Positions 47,103 through 59,965 of a stretch of 64,000 bases of DNA are shown here, in pieces. How positions within the stretch are numbered: position 1 is the stretch's first letter; each line of letters starts with the position of its first letter. The position numbers and the translations under genes are program-made. This DNA is from Heliocybe sulcata (taxonomy: Eukaryota; Basidiomycota; Agaricomycetes; Gloeophyllales; Gloeophyllaceae), in assembly GCA_004369045.1 (NCBI GenBank), contig ML213530.1, positions 213,770 to 277,769 on the forward strand. Direction: 5' to 3'. The notes under the pieces are model-generated. The model was given only the letters and a program-made list of their open reading frames with translations, was not told where the DNA came from and made no database searches.

Positions 47103-48567
47103 ATGACTCCTCGAGCCTTATTGCTCTATCCCGTCATTGGGATATGGCTCGCCATAACGTTCCAGTTTGTCTATCCGATTCTCAAGTCTTGGGGAGTAGG
47201 TCGAGCCGTCCAAGAAGTCGGCAACGGCAGATGCGAAGTCGTGGCGGAGTTGCAAGCCTGCGAAAGTACGGATTTAAGTTGTGCCAGTTAAGGCGTCTAA
47301 CTGACCTCTGCCACAGAAATTGTTCTTCATAAAGCCACAGGTAGCCTTTACCTTGCTTGTTCCACTCGTTCAAGCAGAATACACTGGACTCCTGCGACTA
47401 GCCATCTCAACGCGTCTGGTGCATCGCAAGACGACTATGTGGCCGTTTACGATCCTGCGTCCGGAAACCAGAGACGCCTCGTAGTCGAGAATTTCGGTAG
47501 CTCTCGCGGTCTATCTCTCCATGGAATGGATGTTGTACCGTCAAGCTCAGATCCGTCGGTGCTCTATGTGTACCTGGTCAGTCATCGAAAGCCTTTGAAC
47601 GGCAGAGCTGAGAAAGTCGGCGCGGATTCTGTAATCGAAATCTTCAAGGCAACGGTCGGCGGAGGAAATCTCGTGCACCTCCACACCGTCGAAGATCCTG
47701 TCATCTTGACTCCCAATGATATTGTGGGCTCCTCGGATGGGTTAAGCTTTTACTTCACTAATGATCAGGGGTCAAAGACGGGACTTGTAAGCACCTTATG
47801 TCAAATATGGTGTACGACCATGAATGGTTGTTCTGATACGCCGTACAGGCTAGGGAGCTGGAAAAGATTGGGCTCGCTGCTACCTCTGTCGGCTACTGCC
47901 ACGTGCACGAAGGGTGTAAGATTGCCATGGACCGAATGCCCAGGAACAATGGCATTGTTGCTGCAGCCAACGGTACCGTGTACGTTGCCAATTGCGTGTT
48001 TGGTGAAGTCCGGGTACTGCAGACGCAGGAAGACCACACGCTTCGGCTTGTAGAAATCATATCCGTCGGTGAGGAGGTAGTTTCCATGCTAATACCAGTC
48101 AGAAGCCTAAGATCACATCAGATAGACCTATGGATAACCTATCCATGGACGAAGAAGGTCATATTTGGGCTTCAGGTACGTGAACTCGTGTTTGATGCCG
48201 TCCAGCGGCTTACATACTCGCAATAGGATTTCCAAAAGTTCTCGAGTTCGCTATGAAAGCCTTCACCAACCTCTCGGCACGTATCCCTTCCTCTGCCCTT
48301 CGTATCTCGTCGATCGAGAGCGAGGGAGGCCGCACCTACAGAGTGGACAAGGTATCGAGTTTTTGTTTTTCTTTTGCGCAGTGTTCATGTTCGCGTAGGT
48401 CTTCGAAGACTCAGGAAAGATAGCCTCTGGTTCGACCAGCGTGGCGTACGATTCGCAGAGGAACCGTCTATTTATACATGGTGAGAGATCATTGTGTTCA
48501 AGTCGATCGACCGAGCTGACACGGATCAGGGATCACTGCACCGCACCTCACTGTCTGTGAGTTGTAA
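47103..48567 (+). CDS. Paraoxonase/arylesterase-like calcium-dependent lactonase
   Basis: Six-bladed propeller esterase of the PON family. The start at 47103 gives a signal-anchor helix (LLYPVIGIWLAITFQFVYPIL), as in animal paraoxonases. Visible family segments are GNGRCEVVAELQACE, KATGSLYLACS, LSLHGMDVVP, LYVYLVSHRKP, LTPNDIVGSSDGLSFYFTND (the Asn/Asp calcium site), YCHVHEGCKIAMDRMPRNNG, NGTVYVANCVFGEV, LSMDEEGHIWASG and the last exon GITAPHLTVCEL. Stop is TAA at 48565-48567. About six introns with GT-AG ends. The protein probably hydrolyses lactones or aryl esters at a membrane. It is convergent with POL5. Confidence 0.87.
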
Positions 48568-49052
48568 GTCGTGTCGGATCTAGGCATTTCTTTCCAGCCA
48601 TTCGACACCGATAAGAATGCCTTGTTTTGGCGCTATATGATCTCCTTGTCTGGCCGCAAGAAAATACCTGCTTGTCAGCTGACACGCGTCGCATGCCTGC
48701 AGGGTATAGGGATGAAGGTTGTCGTCGATGAGCTGAAGCAAACATCCTTCATGTCAACAGCAGCATGTGAGGTATGCGTATGCCCGCGAAAATCCATTCT
48801 GAAGGCTGTCACTGGTCGTGGCGCGGAAGAGGATTGCTCCCGCTAAGTGTCCGTGGATCGCGATAGAATATGCTCGTCATTGTTAAGGGATACAAAAGAG
48901 AGTCTATAAGCACCTAACTCGTCTCAGTGAACCCAAGACCCATCGTACCAAATCAAGCATTAGTGAACTAGTTGTCCAGGATATATACACCATCCTCCTC
49001 GAGATCCATGAGGCGCGTCTGCTAGTCGGCCTCCGCATTTTCCCTTAGATAA
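48568..49052. other. Intergenic region between convergent genes
   Basis: About 485 bp separate the stops of the paraoxonase-like gene and POL5. A 91-codon plus-strand frame at 48571-48846 has no recognisable motif and starts four bases after the upstream stop. I do not call it a gene. Confidence 0.5.
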
Positions 49053-52000
49053 CTATTGCGACTTCACGCCTTTCGTCTTGACACGCTTTTTCTTTGCCGG
49101 TGATGGGCCGCCTTCCGCAGCTTCACCGTCATTACCAGGACCGCGGTGCTTCCTCTTGTTACCAACAGCTTTAGCGGCAGAAGCTGGGCCGGAGGCGAGC
49201 TCTACCATCTGTTTGCACATAGCATGCAAACCAGACGAAGACTTGAAGCGCTGTGATTCCTTCAGCTTCTCCTGCAAGTCTTCCCAGGACCGCGGCTCCC
49301 AAATCTTCGCTACGCTGTTGGGTGGCTGCACCACACGTGCTGTCTGACGTGCTGCCGTCAGAGCAAGCTTGAGAACGTCTTTCACTTGCGCCGAGGAAAG
49401 AGTTGCCGTATTGTCGCAGGCATCGCTTAAGATTTTGAGGAGATTCTGACGAAGTGATGGCATGAAGTCGACAAGCTCCGAAGACCGACTCTCCTGTTCA
49501 AGTTGTCAATAATCCATAAGTCACAAGAACATGGATACTCGCCAGGTCAGTCAGTTGAGTCAGCAAGCCTTGCAACAGCAGGTAGGCCTGGCACTGACGA
49601 TAGACATTGACAGCTTTCCCGGTCACTTCCAGTAAGTCATTGCGCAACAGCCACGCAGAAGAAGGGAAATGCCGGATGAAGTCCTGGAAGAACTGCGCAT
49701 TGAGGCTCGAAGTCTTCCGAGCCACGTAGTCCATAAGCGACTCGCGATACGCAGCGAGCACGCGCTCCTCCCCACCGTGCTGGAGGAGTACTCTTGAAAG
49801 GTACACGCTGCACTGACTGAATGACGCCAAGATATCCGCAGACCGGGCTCTACGAGCTTGCGTGTGCAACTCTTCCAAAAGCTTGCTCGTCTCTGCTATA
49901 TCGATCTGGGGAGATACTTCCTTCAATTTTCCAATCCTAGACCGGAGGATGCCTCCAGCCTTGTCGGAAAGATGCTTCTCGTCTTTGCTGCACCCCGATA
50001 TGAGCTCAAGCAGAGGCATGACCAGACGCGTTATGAGCGGACCGGTAGGGTTTGTCTTGACCATGATGTCGACCAAATCCAGCACACGGTTCTTGAAGTG
50101 CGTCGCCTCTCGTTGCGCATTCACGTCTGCCTGCCATTAGGAACGACACTCGCTTATTGAACCAGAAATCCTCACCTTTACCTTTCTTCGCCTCCGCCGT
50201 CCGACTTTTGAAAACAGCAGCGAGCTGCTCATCAATGGCCATCATCTGATCATCGTCCATGAGCTCCTCCTCGGACGACTCTACGTCGTCTCCTTCGAGA
50301 GCCTTCGCACCGCTCGCTTGAAGTGCAGCCTCAATCTTCTTCCTGAACTCTGCATCCGGCTCTTCTGCGTCCTCGTCCTCGTCATCCTCTGGCTCGCCCT
50401 CCTCGTCGTTGCTCTTCTCATCGTCTTCCGCGCTATCATCTTCCCCCTCTTCTGCACTCATCCGCTCATCCTCCTCCCCATCTTCCAACAGCTCACTCGG
50501 ATCCCGCCTCTCCAATTGCTATGACCCCAAATCGCCTATCAGCCCACCAATCTTACATCCCTCAAGCAAAAGCATCACATACCGCAAGGATCAGATCCAC
50601 GGTGCTCTCCCTCACACTCGTCGCAAACATCCCAAAGCATAGGTTCGCGACGGCCCGCATATAACTCGACGGCTCCTCTAAGAACCCGATGATCGTGTCC
50701 ACGAACACGTCCACCGGAATTGGACCTTCTTCATCAGCTGCAGCTGATTCGGACTTTTTCCGTTTCTTGTCTTTCTTGCTTTTCGTCTCCAGGAGGCGGG
50801 AAGCAGCCTCGAGGCAAGCCTGCATGAACGCGTATTAGCGTCCATGATGACTGCGACGGCGGAGGACGAATCTTACCTCGAGCGCCTCGGCATGATCCCT
50901 CCCCTCCTCAATCTGGCACAGCTGATAGACGAGTGTGGACTGTACCAAAGTCTTCGCACCTTGCGCGAGATCTCTCTGCTCCTCCGGCGCCTACACAGTC
51001 ATCATGAGTATGAACACGTCGAAATATCCAGAGCATCCGACACTCACACTTTCTAGGGATGCTACAATCTCACTTGCCCTACTTCTCAAGTTCTTTTCGT
51101 CCTCGTCTAAATCCACGAACATCGACACATGCTTCTTGTCCTTCTCTAGGGCACCGATGACATCCAACGTTTTCGCGACCCAGGTGTGACCGTCGCTCAC
51201 TGCCTTGGCTGAGTCTAGAATGACAAGAGGCTTCAGAACTCGGCATATATTGATGTTAAAATGGAGAAGCCGTACCAGTTTTCTTGTGTGTTGAGCTACC
51301 CACCAAGTCTGCTAAACAGCTCAAAAGCCTCGCTCGGCAAGCTTCTCTCAGCTCATCCGACAACGGAGGCTTCGGCACCGACCGCACCTACCCATCACAA
51401 CCAATTATCAACATCACCACCCAATATCATACCAAGGGAGATGAGAGGAAGTAATGCTCACCGCCCGGAAGGGACTCTTGTCCGCCTTCTTCTTGACCTC
51501 AAACAACCCGTGAACTGTCAACCATTCCAAAACGGCGGAGATCCAGTCATCTTGCTTGGGAATAGCCCCGTTCCGTACGAGCGCCGCGAGCTGGTCGATT
51601 ATCCACGACCTTCTCGCATTTAGCGCCTGGATATCCGTCCTGCATTCCACTCTCGTCAGCACCGTACCGAACCACCAGACGACTCGAAGCGGGCAAGGGA
51701 AGAACGCACCTTTCCGTAACCTCCTCATCGACCTGTTCTAGAAGATGATCGATGTATGCCTTGATACCTTCCGCATCCATAGAGGCAAGAATACCCTCCA
51801 CCGTCTTCGTCCGGGTAAGCTTGTCAAACTGCCTACTGCCATTCACCCCCGTAAGCTGGACAATGAGCGTGAATCCCATCGTCGAGTCCTTCGATACGAT
51901 CGTTTGCATCTCTGTTGCCTACAGCCGCCCCATTAGCACGCCCTATTTTCATGGCAATACGACGAGCGACGGGAGCGGGGGACTTACGACCTGCTTCGCC

Positions 52001-53338
52001 ACCTTGTGGAGGTATCGGTCGGGCTTGGAGAGGTGGTTAATCCAGCACCTCATAAAATTCTTCGTGAACAGCATCGGCATGTCAGATGCGCTGACGCGTG
52101 ACAGGGCTTTCAGAAAGATCTGGAAGCCCCAGTACTTCCTCTCCGCCGATGACGTCGCGGCAAACAGAGAATCTGCAAGAGCAAATAATTCAGTATGGTA
52201 GGGCGTGATAATAAGGAATTAAAGTACCGTCGACGACGACACGGAAGAACTCTTGCAGGGAGCCTTGAGGCTGTTTATTGGGAGATGAGGAGGTTGAGGG
52301 GAGGAGGGCGTCGAGGATGATGTCCCAGACGTAGTGCACTTGGGGTTTCCAGGCTCCCGCCGCAGCGGCTTTGACGCCTGTTTCTTCGTCGTCCTCTGAA
52401 GTTGATTCCTGGTTAAGGTACACATGATCAAAAACCCTCCGAAGCAAACGAAATTATGTCGTACTTTCAGTAACTTTGCTAGTGTAGCCAGATTCGCCGT
52501 GTTCAATATTCTCGGGTTCTTGAAGGTCGGAGCCAAATACTTCCTCCAGTCCCTCTGCGGGTACCTCTCCTGCAGCATCACCGTAACAGCAATCTTCTCC
52601 GGCGACCAGGTCTTCTCATCCTCGTAAATGACCTCCATCGTTTTCCCCACGCCCTCCTCCTTCCACTCCACTTCCGACTGAATCAGAACGTCTAATGCAA
52701 GCTCAAGTGTCCACCACGTGCTCTCCCGTAGCCAGGATTTCTTCTCCCCCAAGGCAATGAGCTGTTTTACGACCTCAAGGTAGGAGGTGAGAGTGGCGGC
52801 CACGGTAGAGGAAGAGGGGAGGGGCGCGGACCGAACAATCAGTCCAGATTTGATTACGGCGGTGAGTCCGAATAGACGGGCAAAGAGCATGTCGCGCTCT
52901 TCTTGACCGGACATAGAGCCTTGGGTTTTGGAGCAGTCCATAATGAGGGAGACGAGTTGGGAGCAGGTGATGGTATTGATGCGCGAGAGGAGCTATACCA
53001 GTACCTTATAAGACGCAGTATGAGAGCGGGGGTAATATGCAACGCACTTCAGTTAACGCAACTGCAAATCCCAGTCTGCTGCTCTCTCTTGGACTCGCGA
53101 GACCTCGTACGAGCCTCCGGATGGAGTAAGAGACATCCTGAGCGTTCAGCGTGTCGAGTGTGTCCTCTGCTTCCTCGTCAGATTGATCTTCTTCATCCTC
53201 TGTGGTCTCTGGCGACGGCTTGGGTACGAACTGCGCCTGGAACTGCTCAAGAGCATCGACTAATTTGACAGAGGCCTCTACACGCTCTTTTTTGCTGTTG
53301 GAGGACAGATGCCAGAAAAGGGGGAGTGTCGTCGACAT
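49053..53338 (-). CDS. POL5: POL5/MYBBP1A-type nucleolar protein (DNA polymerase phi family)
   Basis: Despite the name, Pol5 acts in ribosomal RNA synthesis and 60S ribosome assembly in the nucleolus. The start at 53338 (MSTTLPLFWHLSSNSKKERV) opens the helical-repeat domain, which continues in exons with SIRRLVRGLASPRESSRLGF, MLFARLFGLTAVIKSGLI, KYLAPTFKNPRILN, FLVHGLFEVKKK-like and KDKKHVSMFVDLDEDEKNLR. Near 50.2-50.5 kb there is a long acidic run (EDDEDEDAEEPDAEF), the family hallmark, followed by more helical repeats and a basic nuclear/nucleolar tail (GNKRKHRG, AKKKRVKTKGVKSQ) with TAG at 49053. More than ten introns. It is convergent with the PON gene and divergent from the Ser/Pro-rich gene. 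Confidence 0.9.
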
Positions 53339-54013
53339 GAAGTCGCAACTGGCACAAGCGGAGCGGGAAAGCAGAGTCAAAAGCCCGGACAGTACTCGTA
53401 AAGATTCAAGAAGACCTTTGAAAATTCTTCGCAATCCGGCCATGTGTATGCCACGCGGATATCACAGCCACCACATCCAGCTTGCAATTTGCCCTGGAAT
53501 CTCTCGATCGGCAATGTCAGGGCTTCGATGCGAGCCACGAAGCTCACCTGAGCACTCCTGGCTGCTTCGACTTGGATCTACAAAGCTCTGGGAATTGCGG
53601 CGGTAGAACTGAGGAGAAGATGGAATATTCGTTTTAGACCAGCATCGGGACTCGCATCCAGCTAGCTGAAGTAAGGCCCTTCACTGGGCTAGGTGTACGA
53701 TGGTCACTTCTCTACTCTATAGCGAGTGCACCATTTTAAATCAGAGGAGGAATACACTCGAGTCTCGAGAGCGCGTCGAAGCGGCATAAGAGTGAAAGTG
53801 CAAAGCCTGGACTCGAACGCCACAAATGTACGTGACGTCACGCGTCGCGATCGAGCTGAGCCGCATACGTATTAAACCGAGCGCGCGTCGTCAGACCGAT
53901 ACATTTTCCTTTCCGCCCCAGCCCTACACCCTCGAGCTCTGTATTCTCAGCGAGCGATACGCCCTTGACCGCATAAAAGACCAGTACAATAATTTAACCG
54001 ACCGGCGAACGCA
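53339..54013. promoter_or_regulatory. Divergent promoter region of POL5 and the Ser/Pro-rich gene
   Basis: This 675 bp segment lies between two divergent start codons. It contains a palindromic CGTGACGTCACG at 53829-53840, a perfect CRE/ATF-like bZIP site within about 185 bp of the Ser/Pro-rich gene start. I see no gene in it. Confidence 0.45.
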
Positions 54014-55352
54014 ATGGAGACGACAAGCGATAGTTGGACGGGAGAGACGCGCGCGGCGTTCTTGGAAGGTACGCGTTTTTCTTGTAAATTTGCCCGGTAC
54101 GCGTCTCATACCGTTATACAGCACTGGACAGATACCCAGCTAGTGCTGGATACCTTGCAAGTCACGACATAGCTACTTATTCCTCCAGCTGCAACGACGC
54201 TAAACAAGTCGTGCACGTGTCGACTGCACTGGCGCATGCCCGAGTAATCCAGACCGCTATCAACAGGGCGACGGGCATATCTCCTAGCCTACAACTCATC
54301 TGGCAGTCTGTGGAACCCCAGAAAGGAGACGCAGCAGCGCGTAAGTGGTCGGATATTCCATTTACTCTTATGCTCACCGCTGTTTAGTAAAAGTTCCCCA
54401 GCACCATCACGCAACCAAGCGCCCCTCTCCTCTATCCTCTCTCCCGCACACAGCCTCCGACTCAGAAGTGCCCTCTTCCCTGGACATCGCCATCAGCGAA
54501 ACATACGCCCTCCCATACACGTCCGACGCGCACCCCTCTGCCTTCGAAACGCTTCCACCTAATTTTTCACCCTACCTTCAACCCGACGACTCAATGGACA
54601 CCCAATCCATGTCATTTTCTGCACTGTCCTCCCCGGGCCTTTCTCTCCTGGGCAGCATGTCCCTCTCCTCACCAAACACCTCCCCACCCTCCATGTCCCG
54701 CCGCCGCCTCGCGTCCAACATCCCGGCTCTCCGATGCCAAGTCAACCTCCCACCTCCCAACCCGTCTAAGCTATCCTTGTCCGTGGACACCCTTCGCTCC
54801 CCTAATACCCTCGACTCCCCGTCTCCGCTTCCCCGCCATCTTAGTATCCTCCGCAAAGTGCAACCAGAGGACATGGTGACACCCGTAGACCAGATGATGC
54901 ACACGCCATTTGAGCCGCCGGCCCTCAAATCACACTCAGCCTCTCCCTTGACGTTGACGGAGAGACCGGGAGGGGGCAGGCGGTGGTGCTTCGGAGACTA
55001 CTCGAACCTACCCTCCCCGTCGACAGACTACCCGATGCATAGCCCTCTACATTCTTCGTGCGATAGCCTCCTGTCTCCAGTTCAGGAGACCACACCCATC
55101 TGGCCCCGCCCGTGCTTGCGCAACCACGCCCCAGGGCGACCTGCACTGTCTTTATCGCGTCGACTATCGTATTCGCAAGCAGTGCTCAACACACCTGATC
55201 GAGCGAGCCCTCGCAGTGGACCTTCGTCTTTAACGAGCTCTGGGCTCGCGTCGCCGCTTGTTATCAGGACGCCTGGGTTGACGGCGGTCGATATCGCCAG
55301 CGCGGAGAGTCCGATGGTTCTACCGTCTGGTTTGCGCACTTATTTTGATTAG
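54014..55352 (+). CDS. Ser/Pro-rich protein of unknown function
   Basis: I do not recognise the family. A short first exon (METTSDSWTGETRAAFLE) joins through a GTACGC intron to a helical segment ALDRYPASAGYLASHD, then VHVSTALAHARVIQTAINRA. After a second intron comes a low-complexity tail of some 320 residues rich in Ser, Pro and Leu, with many SP and TP dipeptides (SSPGLSLLGSMSLSSPNTSP, DTLRSPNTLDSPSPLP). These look like proline-directed kinase sites and suggest an intrinsically disordered, phosphorylated regulator. Two conserved-looking islands, RRWCFGDYSNLPSPS and SRRLSYSQAVLNTPDRASP, stand out. Stop at 55350-55352. A perfect CRE-like palindrome lies upstream. Confidence 0.72.
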
Positions 55353-55940
55353 TTGCGTTGAGGGCCTGCGTATCTTCGTGAGACCCTTTGGAGTGCGCGA
55401 GTACTGCCATCTGTTTGGATTGAAGACCTCGATTTGTTTATTCCCCATAAGACTTTGGCTTGTCGTACTCCTTGTCTTGCTTTCGTTCGCTGTCTAGCTG
55501 CTGTTTGATATGTTTATTTCTGTGCCATTTGTGTACGCTCCTCTAACGCCTCGAAATAAATTCTCTGTCAATAGGGCCGACTCTTCGGGTATGGCTACCT
55601 CGATGCTCTCGGTGGCTGGAAAATGACAAGCCTTAGCTAGCTTGCTAGCTCTATTGAGTGACGTCGCCGAGGAAGCATTCGCTGCATTGACATAAGCTTA
55701 GGTACTTGTATCCAAAACCTAACCCCCTCCATTGGCGGTAGATGAATCGGATCTGGGGAGTACTTCGGCGGTATCGTACCCGCTTCGCCATTGCAAGACG
55801 TTTACGGAGAGGCGAATGTAAACGAACATGAGAGTGGCAGAAGTTTGTGCTGAAAACAGGAGGCCTTAGCTGCAGCCGGTCGATAGATTCTTAACGAGTA
55901 TAGACGGAGTACAGCAACGTTTCAAAGCAGACTTGGTGAT
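55353..55940. other. Intergenic region between convergent genes
   Basis: About 590 bp hold the 3' ends of the Ser/Pro-rich gene and the adenylating reductase. AATAAA near 55554 could be the polyadenylation signal of the plus-strand gene. No gene is seen. Confidence 0.5.
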
Positions 55941-58900
55941 CAAATAAAAGCCTTTGACCTCCAGTATCTCACCCACATCTCGGCGTCCCCGTCATCGAGC
56001 ACTTGAAGTTGATCAAGACTTGCACTAATAGCACGGCACTTGTCAGTCGTGAACTCTGCGACGTCACCTTGCTCGCCGATAACCGCTCGCCGGCTCGCTA
56101 CTTGCTGGAAGAACGGCAAGATCCTCAGAGCAGGCTACGTGATGAGACGTCAGAAATTTTGCCCTTTCGATGTCGCTGTCACTCACAATGCGGTTCAGAT
56201 CATCAGCAGTGGTATTGTGGCCTGCACACCGCTCCAGCTTCTGTACCCATTCTTTGAATGGCACGAGAGGAAGCACGCCGCAAGACTCTCCCAGTGCCTT
56301 CGAGATCGCTTTCATAATATTACGCCATTTAGCGGGCCTGGGATGCACTGCATTTATGGCGATAGGTTGGATCTCCTCGGCCAAACTGACGTCTAACATG
56401 ACCTGTGTGGCAGCTGGCATAGGAATCCATGAGACATCCTACCACAAACCATTAACAAAAACATAATTATGACAGGTTGTAGCTGACCTACCTCGGACGA
56501 GTCGGGCAAACACTGCAAAGTTATACTGGACTTCACGAGTATGGGGAACCAGTCCGTACTAGCCCATGCACCATCAGGCACTCCACCGCAGATCTGTCCA
56601 ATACGAACAGTCGTACACTTCAGACCTGTCTCCGAGGCCGCTGCATTGAGCACCTATCACAGCGAGATCCAGACGAGTACAGGATAGATCCTCGTATGAC
56701 TACGCACCCGCTCTGCCACGTATTTCCCTTCTCCGTAGCCGCCGCCTACAGCGTACGATGCATCCTGGAGTACGTCCTCTGGGAATGAGCCGTTGGAGTA
56801 ATCCCAGGACTGGGCAACAGTGATGGACGAAACAAAGACAAGTTTGACTTGAGCTCCGTATTTGGAAGTGAGGGCGAAGTCGATCAACCCTCTCGTGGCC
56901 CGGATATTCGTCTCGAAAGACGACAGAGCGAGATTGAAGTCAACTTTCCATGCGTTGTGGATAATATGCGTCACAGAGCTGTGTATCTGTATTGATGTTA
57001 CCCGAGCATTAATGTTGCTGTCGTCTCCCACATCACCCGACTCACCTTGGAATAAATATCGGCTTCTATGTCCAGGTTTGGCTTACTCGCATCGCCGTCG
57101 ATGAAGACGAGCTTCTCGGACATCAGTAGAGCCAGTGGTAGGCCTTTGTCCCGGAAGGCAGCCTTCTGTCTGACCGGAGCAGACTGGTCCTTTGAAGGGC
57201 GATTGAGGGCATATACCACTCTCACCCGCTCATCACCCAGGAGTTCAGCCAGGATGTACGAGCCCAGACTACCTGTAGATCCAGTGAGGAGCACCACCGT
57301 GCCCTCGACTGCGAGTGAAGCCAGAATAGAGGGTTTCGGGAAGTTCCTCGAGTACCTCTGTACGAGGGCCTCGATGGATTCGGCCGGGGACATCACAGCG
57401 GCGTCGTCAGGAGCTTGCTGCATGAGCAGGGCGGCTACCGCTTGTGAGAGCTGCTCAAGTGTGGGATACGCGTATATCATATTCTGAGTTACGCCAGCCA
57501 ACGCTCTCCGTGCATTTGGGTGGTTAGATGACCGTAGCGCACCAAGAATTCGATTGCGAAGGAAAGTCGCACTTAGGCTGGAATGCAAACAGAGTGGTGA
57601 GCGAGAGCGCGACATGACATCCTTTCCAGCCTTACCTGTCAAAGCCTCTGTGGAAAAGGTCGTCAGTCGGACCGAGTTTCACGTCAGTACTGTGAATATC
57701 TTGAGCCTGATTCTGCAACCATGCAAGAAGCACAGGAGGCGTCCAACTGCTGGGAAGGTCGGTGCGTTCACCATACATGCTTGAATTCACTACATCATAT
57801 CTGGACCAAAGGTCAGCGTCGGGAGGTATAGCGTTGGACAGTGTCACCTACAGAGAATTGATTTCCGAGGCATATAAGGAAAGGGTTTTGTTCCGCTGGA
57901 CAGTACCTTTCGCAGCTCGAGTCATGGGCTTGGTAGGGTTAGTTACCAATATCATTTCTTTGAAAATCCTGCTGAACGCCGGGGCATCCTTGTTAGCTTC
58001 CTCGACCGTTGGCCTGTTCACTTCATTTGTATCAAAGCGCTGAATCCGGCTGATGACACCCACCAGATCCTGTTCCGAAACTCGACCACGGCTTTATCGT
58101 CCTTCGGGTCTAAAGTATATCCGGGTTTGGGTTCCACGAGGACGCCGACTTGTTCCCTGGCGGTACCAAAAATCAAGGCCCCTTGCACAAGCGGATTGTG
58201 CAAGATGTGCCCTTCCATGGGTAACGGAACAGTCTTTTCACCTAGGATTCTCCAATGAGCTCAAGATTGGAGAGTTCTGGAATAACTGCAGAGTACCAGA
58301 CGCTAGAACGAGTACATCGTCCAATCGGCCAACCCTGATAACAAGGTCCAATGATGGCACTGAGTAAATGAAAGAGGTGCTTACAATCGCCAAAGTCCTT
58401 GAACTGTCGGATGCATTTCCCAAAGATCTGACGTCGCATACCCACTCAGGTCAGGCAAGTTCTGGACCGAGGGTCGGTGTAAGTCGTGCGTCTACAAAAT
58501 CAAGCGGTTGCATATCTTCCCGTGCTGGTGCTGTTCGTGGGACTTACCATGATTTGGAGCTCATACGTGCCATTTCCTTGATCAGCCCAGCGAAGCTTGA
58601 GTCTATCACTAAACCGCACCCAACTCCAATCCATCGGCGATTTGGGGATTACGCCAGGTATCACGGAGTCGGGGATGACATCAAAGAAGGATGATAGAGT
58701 GCCAAACTCAGTAGCACCGTATAGCGTATTGAGCTTTACGCCGTGCTCAACCAGTGTATTCCCGACTTTGGATGAGAGAGGGCCGCCACCGAATGCCTAT
58801 TAAGAATTGTTTGAGCTGAAGTCATGGCAGTGAAGCACGAAATCACTCACACATATCTCTAACTGTGCAAGGAAATCGACAGCCTCACGTGAATGTACCC

Positions 58901-59965
58901 ACGCCTGTCACCGTACACGAGCTCACTTCAGTGATATTAGGTCCGAAAAAACAAGACACACGCCTCCAAAAATGCGGGTACGACAATTGCTGTGTTAGCA
59001 CCACTCTTCTTTATCGCCTCAAGGGTGTTCTGCGGGGTGGGCATAATAGGCGGGGCGGGATACTGGGGCGAGAAGAGAGCGTTGGCAAAACCCGTCACAA
59101 AAGTCGAGTACAGGTGTGTATACACCCCCAATGCGTGGAACGTGGGTGCCATCATGCTACCCCATATGATATTCCGTGAGTAGGAGCGCCCCTCGGCGAC
59201 GCACGCTTGAATAAAGAGACCGGACTAGGTAAGAAGGACAGCCAAAAAAGTAGGGACGTACGCAAAGAGCACCAAAGCAGCGCCGTACGATGGGTTTGAG
59301 CGATGGCTCTGGGAGAACCGGTGGACCCTGAGGAGTGAAGGTACAGAATAGGGTCGTCCCAGTCGGGGTTCCAGTCTCCAAGCACGAACGGCTCAAACGG
59401 GTCGCTTGATGTTTCCTTGCCAAGCAGAGGGAAGACCTCCGTAAAGCTAGGAATCTCATTGATCGTGACTTCGTAACATTGAGTCGTGAACTCCACTTTG
59501 CACGCATCTATAAGTGGTTGCAGGAACGACTGAGTGGTGATCAGGTGACGACAGCCGGTTTTGGAGAGCATGCTGTGAATGCCGACTGGGGAGTTCCTCG
59601 GCGAGATAGGAAACGGCTGCAAGATGAAAGGGCTTAAGTGACCAGAGCCCATCCACAATGACAGTCGCGCTTACGATAAGCCCCGCTCTTGTCATGCCCA
59701 CCATTAGGGCCATGTACATGAGAGTATCGCAGAGTGCTATGAGAGCGACGACATCTCCGCTCTTCAGACATTTATCGGCGCGCAGTGCGTGCGCGACACG
59801 GTGTGAGGCACGGGCAAACTCCTCGAACGTGACACGGACAATTCCTCCGGTGTCTTCGCGAAAGAACTGTGCACACGTTCCACGAGGGTTAGCTGCATAG
59901 TGAAAATCTGCAAACCCCGGCCAAACACGGACAGAGCCGTCGAGGGGTGGAACAGGCCTGGTCAT
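55941..59965 (-). CDS. NRPS-like adenylating reductase (A-T-R), L-aminoadipate-reductase-like fold
   Basis: Three-domain enzyme that activates a carboxylic acid as an acyl-adenylate, loads it on a carrier domain and releases it as an aldehyde by NAD(P)H reduction. The start at 59965 (MTRPVPPLDGSVRVW) opens the A domain: the A3 loop LHSSGSTGSPRAIAQTH near 59310-59350, TLYGATEFGTL near 58705-58735, and IRVGRLDDVLVLASG near 58310. The T domain has DDLFHRGFD-SLSATF with its Ser codon split by an intron (57580-57640). The R domain shows the Rossmann motif LLTGSTGSLGSYILAELLG near 57270 and Y-G-E-G-K near 56730. An intron of 52 bp after DDLNRI removes an apparent frameshift near 56130 and gives PALRILPFFQQVASRRAV. 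Stop is TGA at 55941. Roughly 15 introns. No condensation domain. Confidence 0.9.

Noticed and set aside
53800-53890. Possible tRNA with a GTTCGAGTCC B-box on the minus strand
   Set aside because: The bases flanking the loop do not form a T-stem and no acceptor stem or anticodon arm could be folded.
56090-56180. Apparent frameshift near the C terminus of the adenylating reductase
   Set aside because: A 52 bp intron (GTGAGTGACAG to CACGTAG) removes it and yields PALRILPFFQQVASRRAV, the expected end of the reductase domain.
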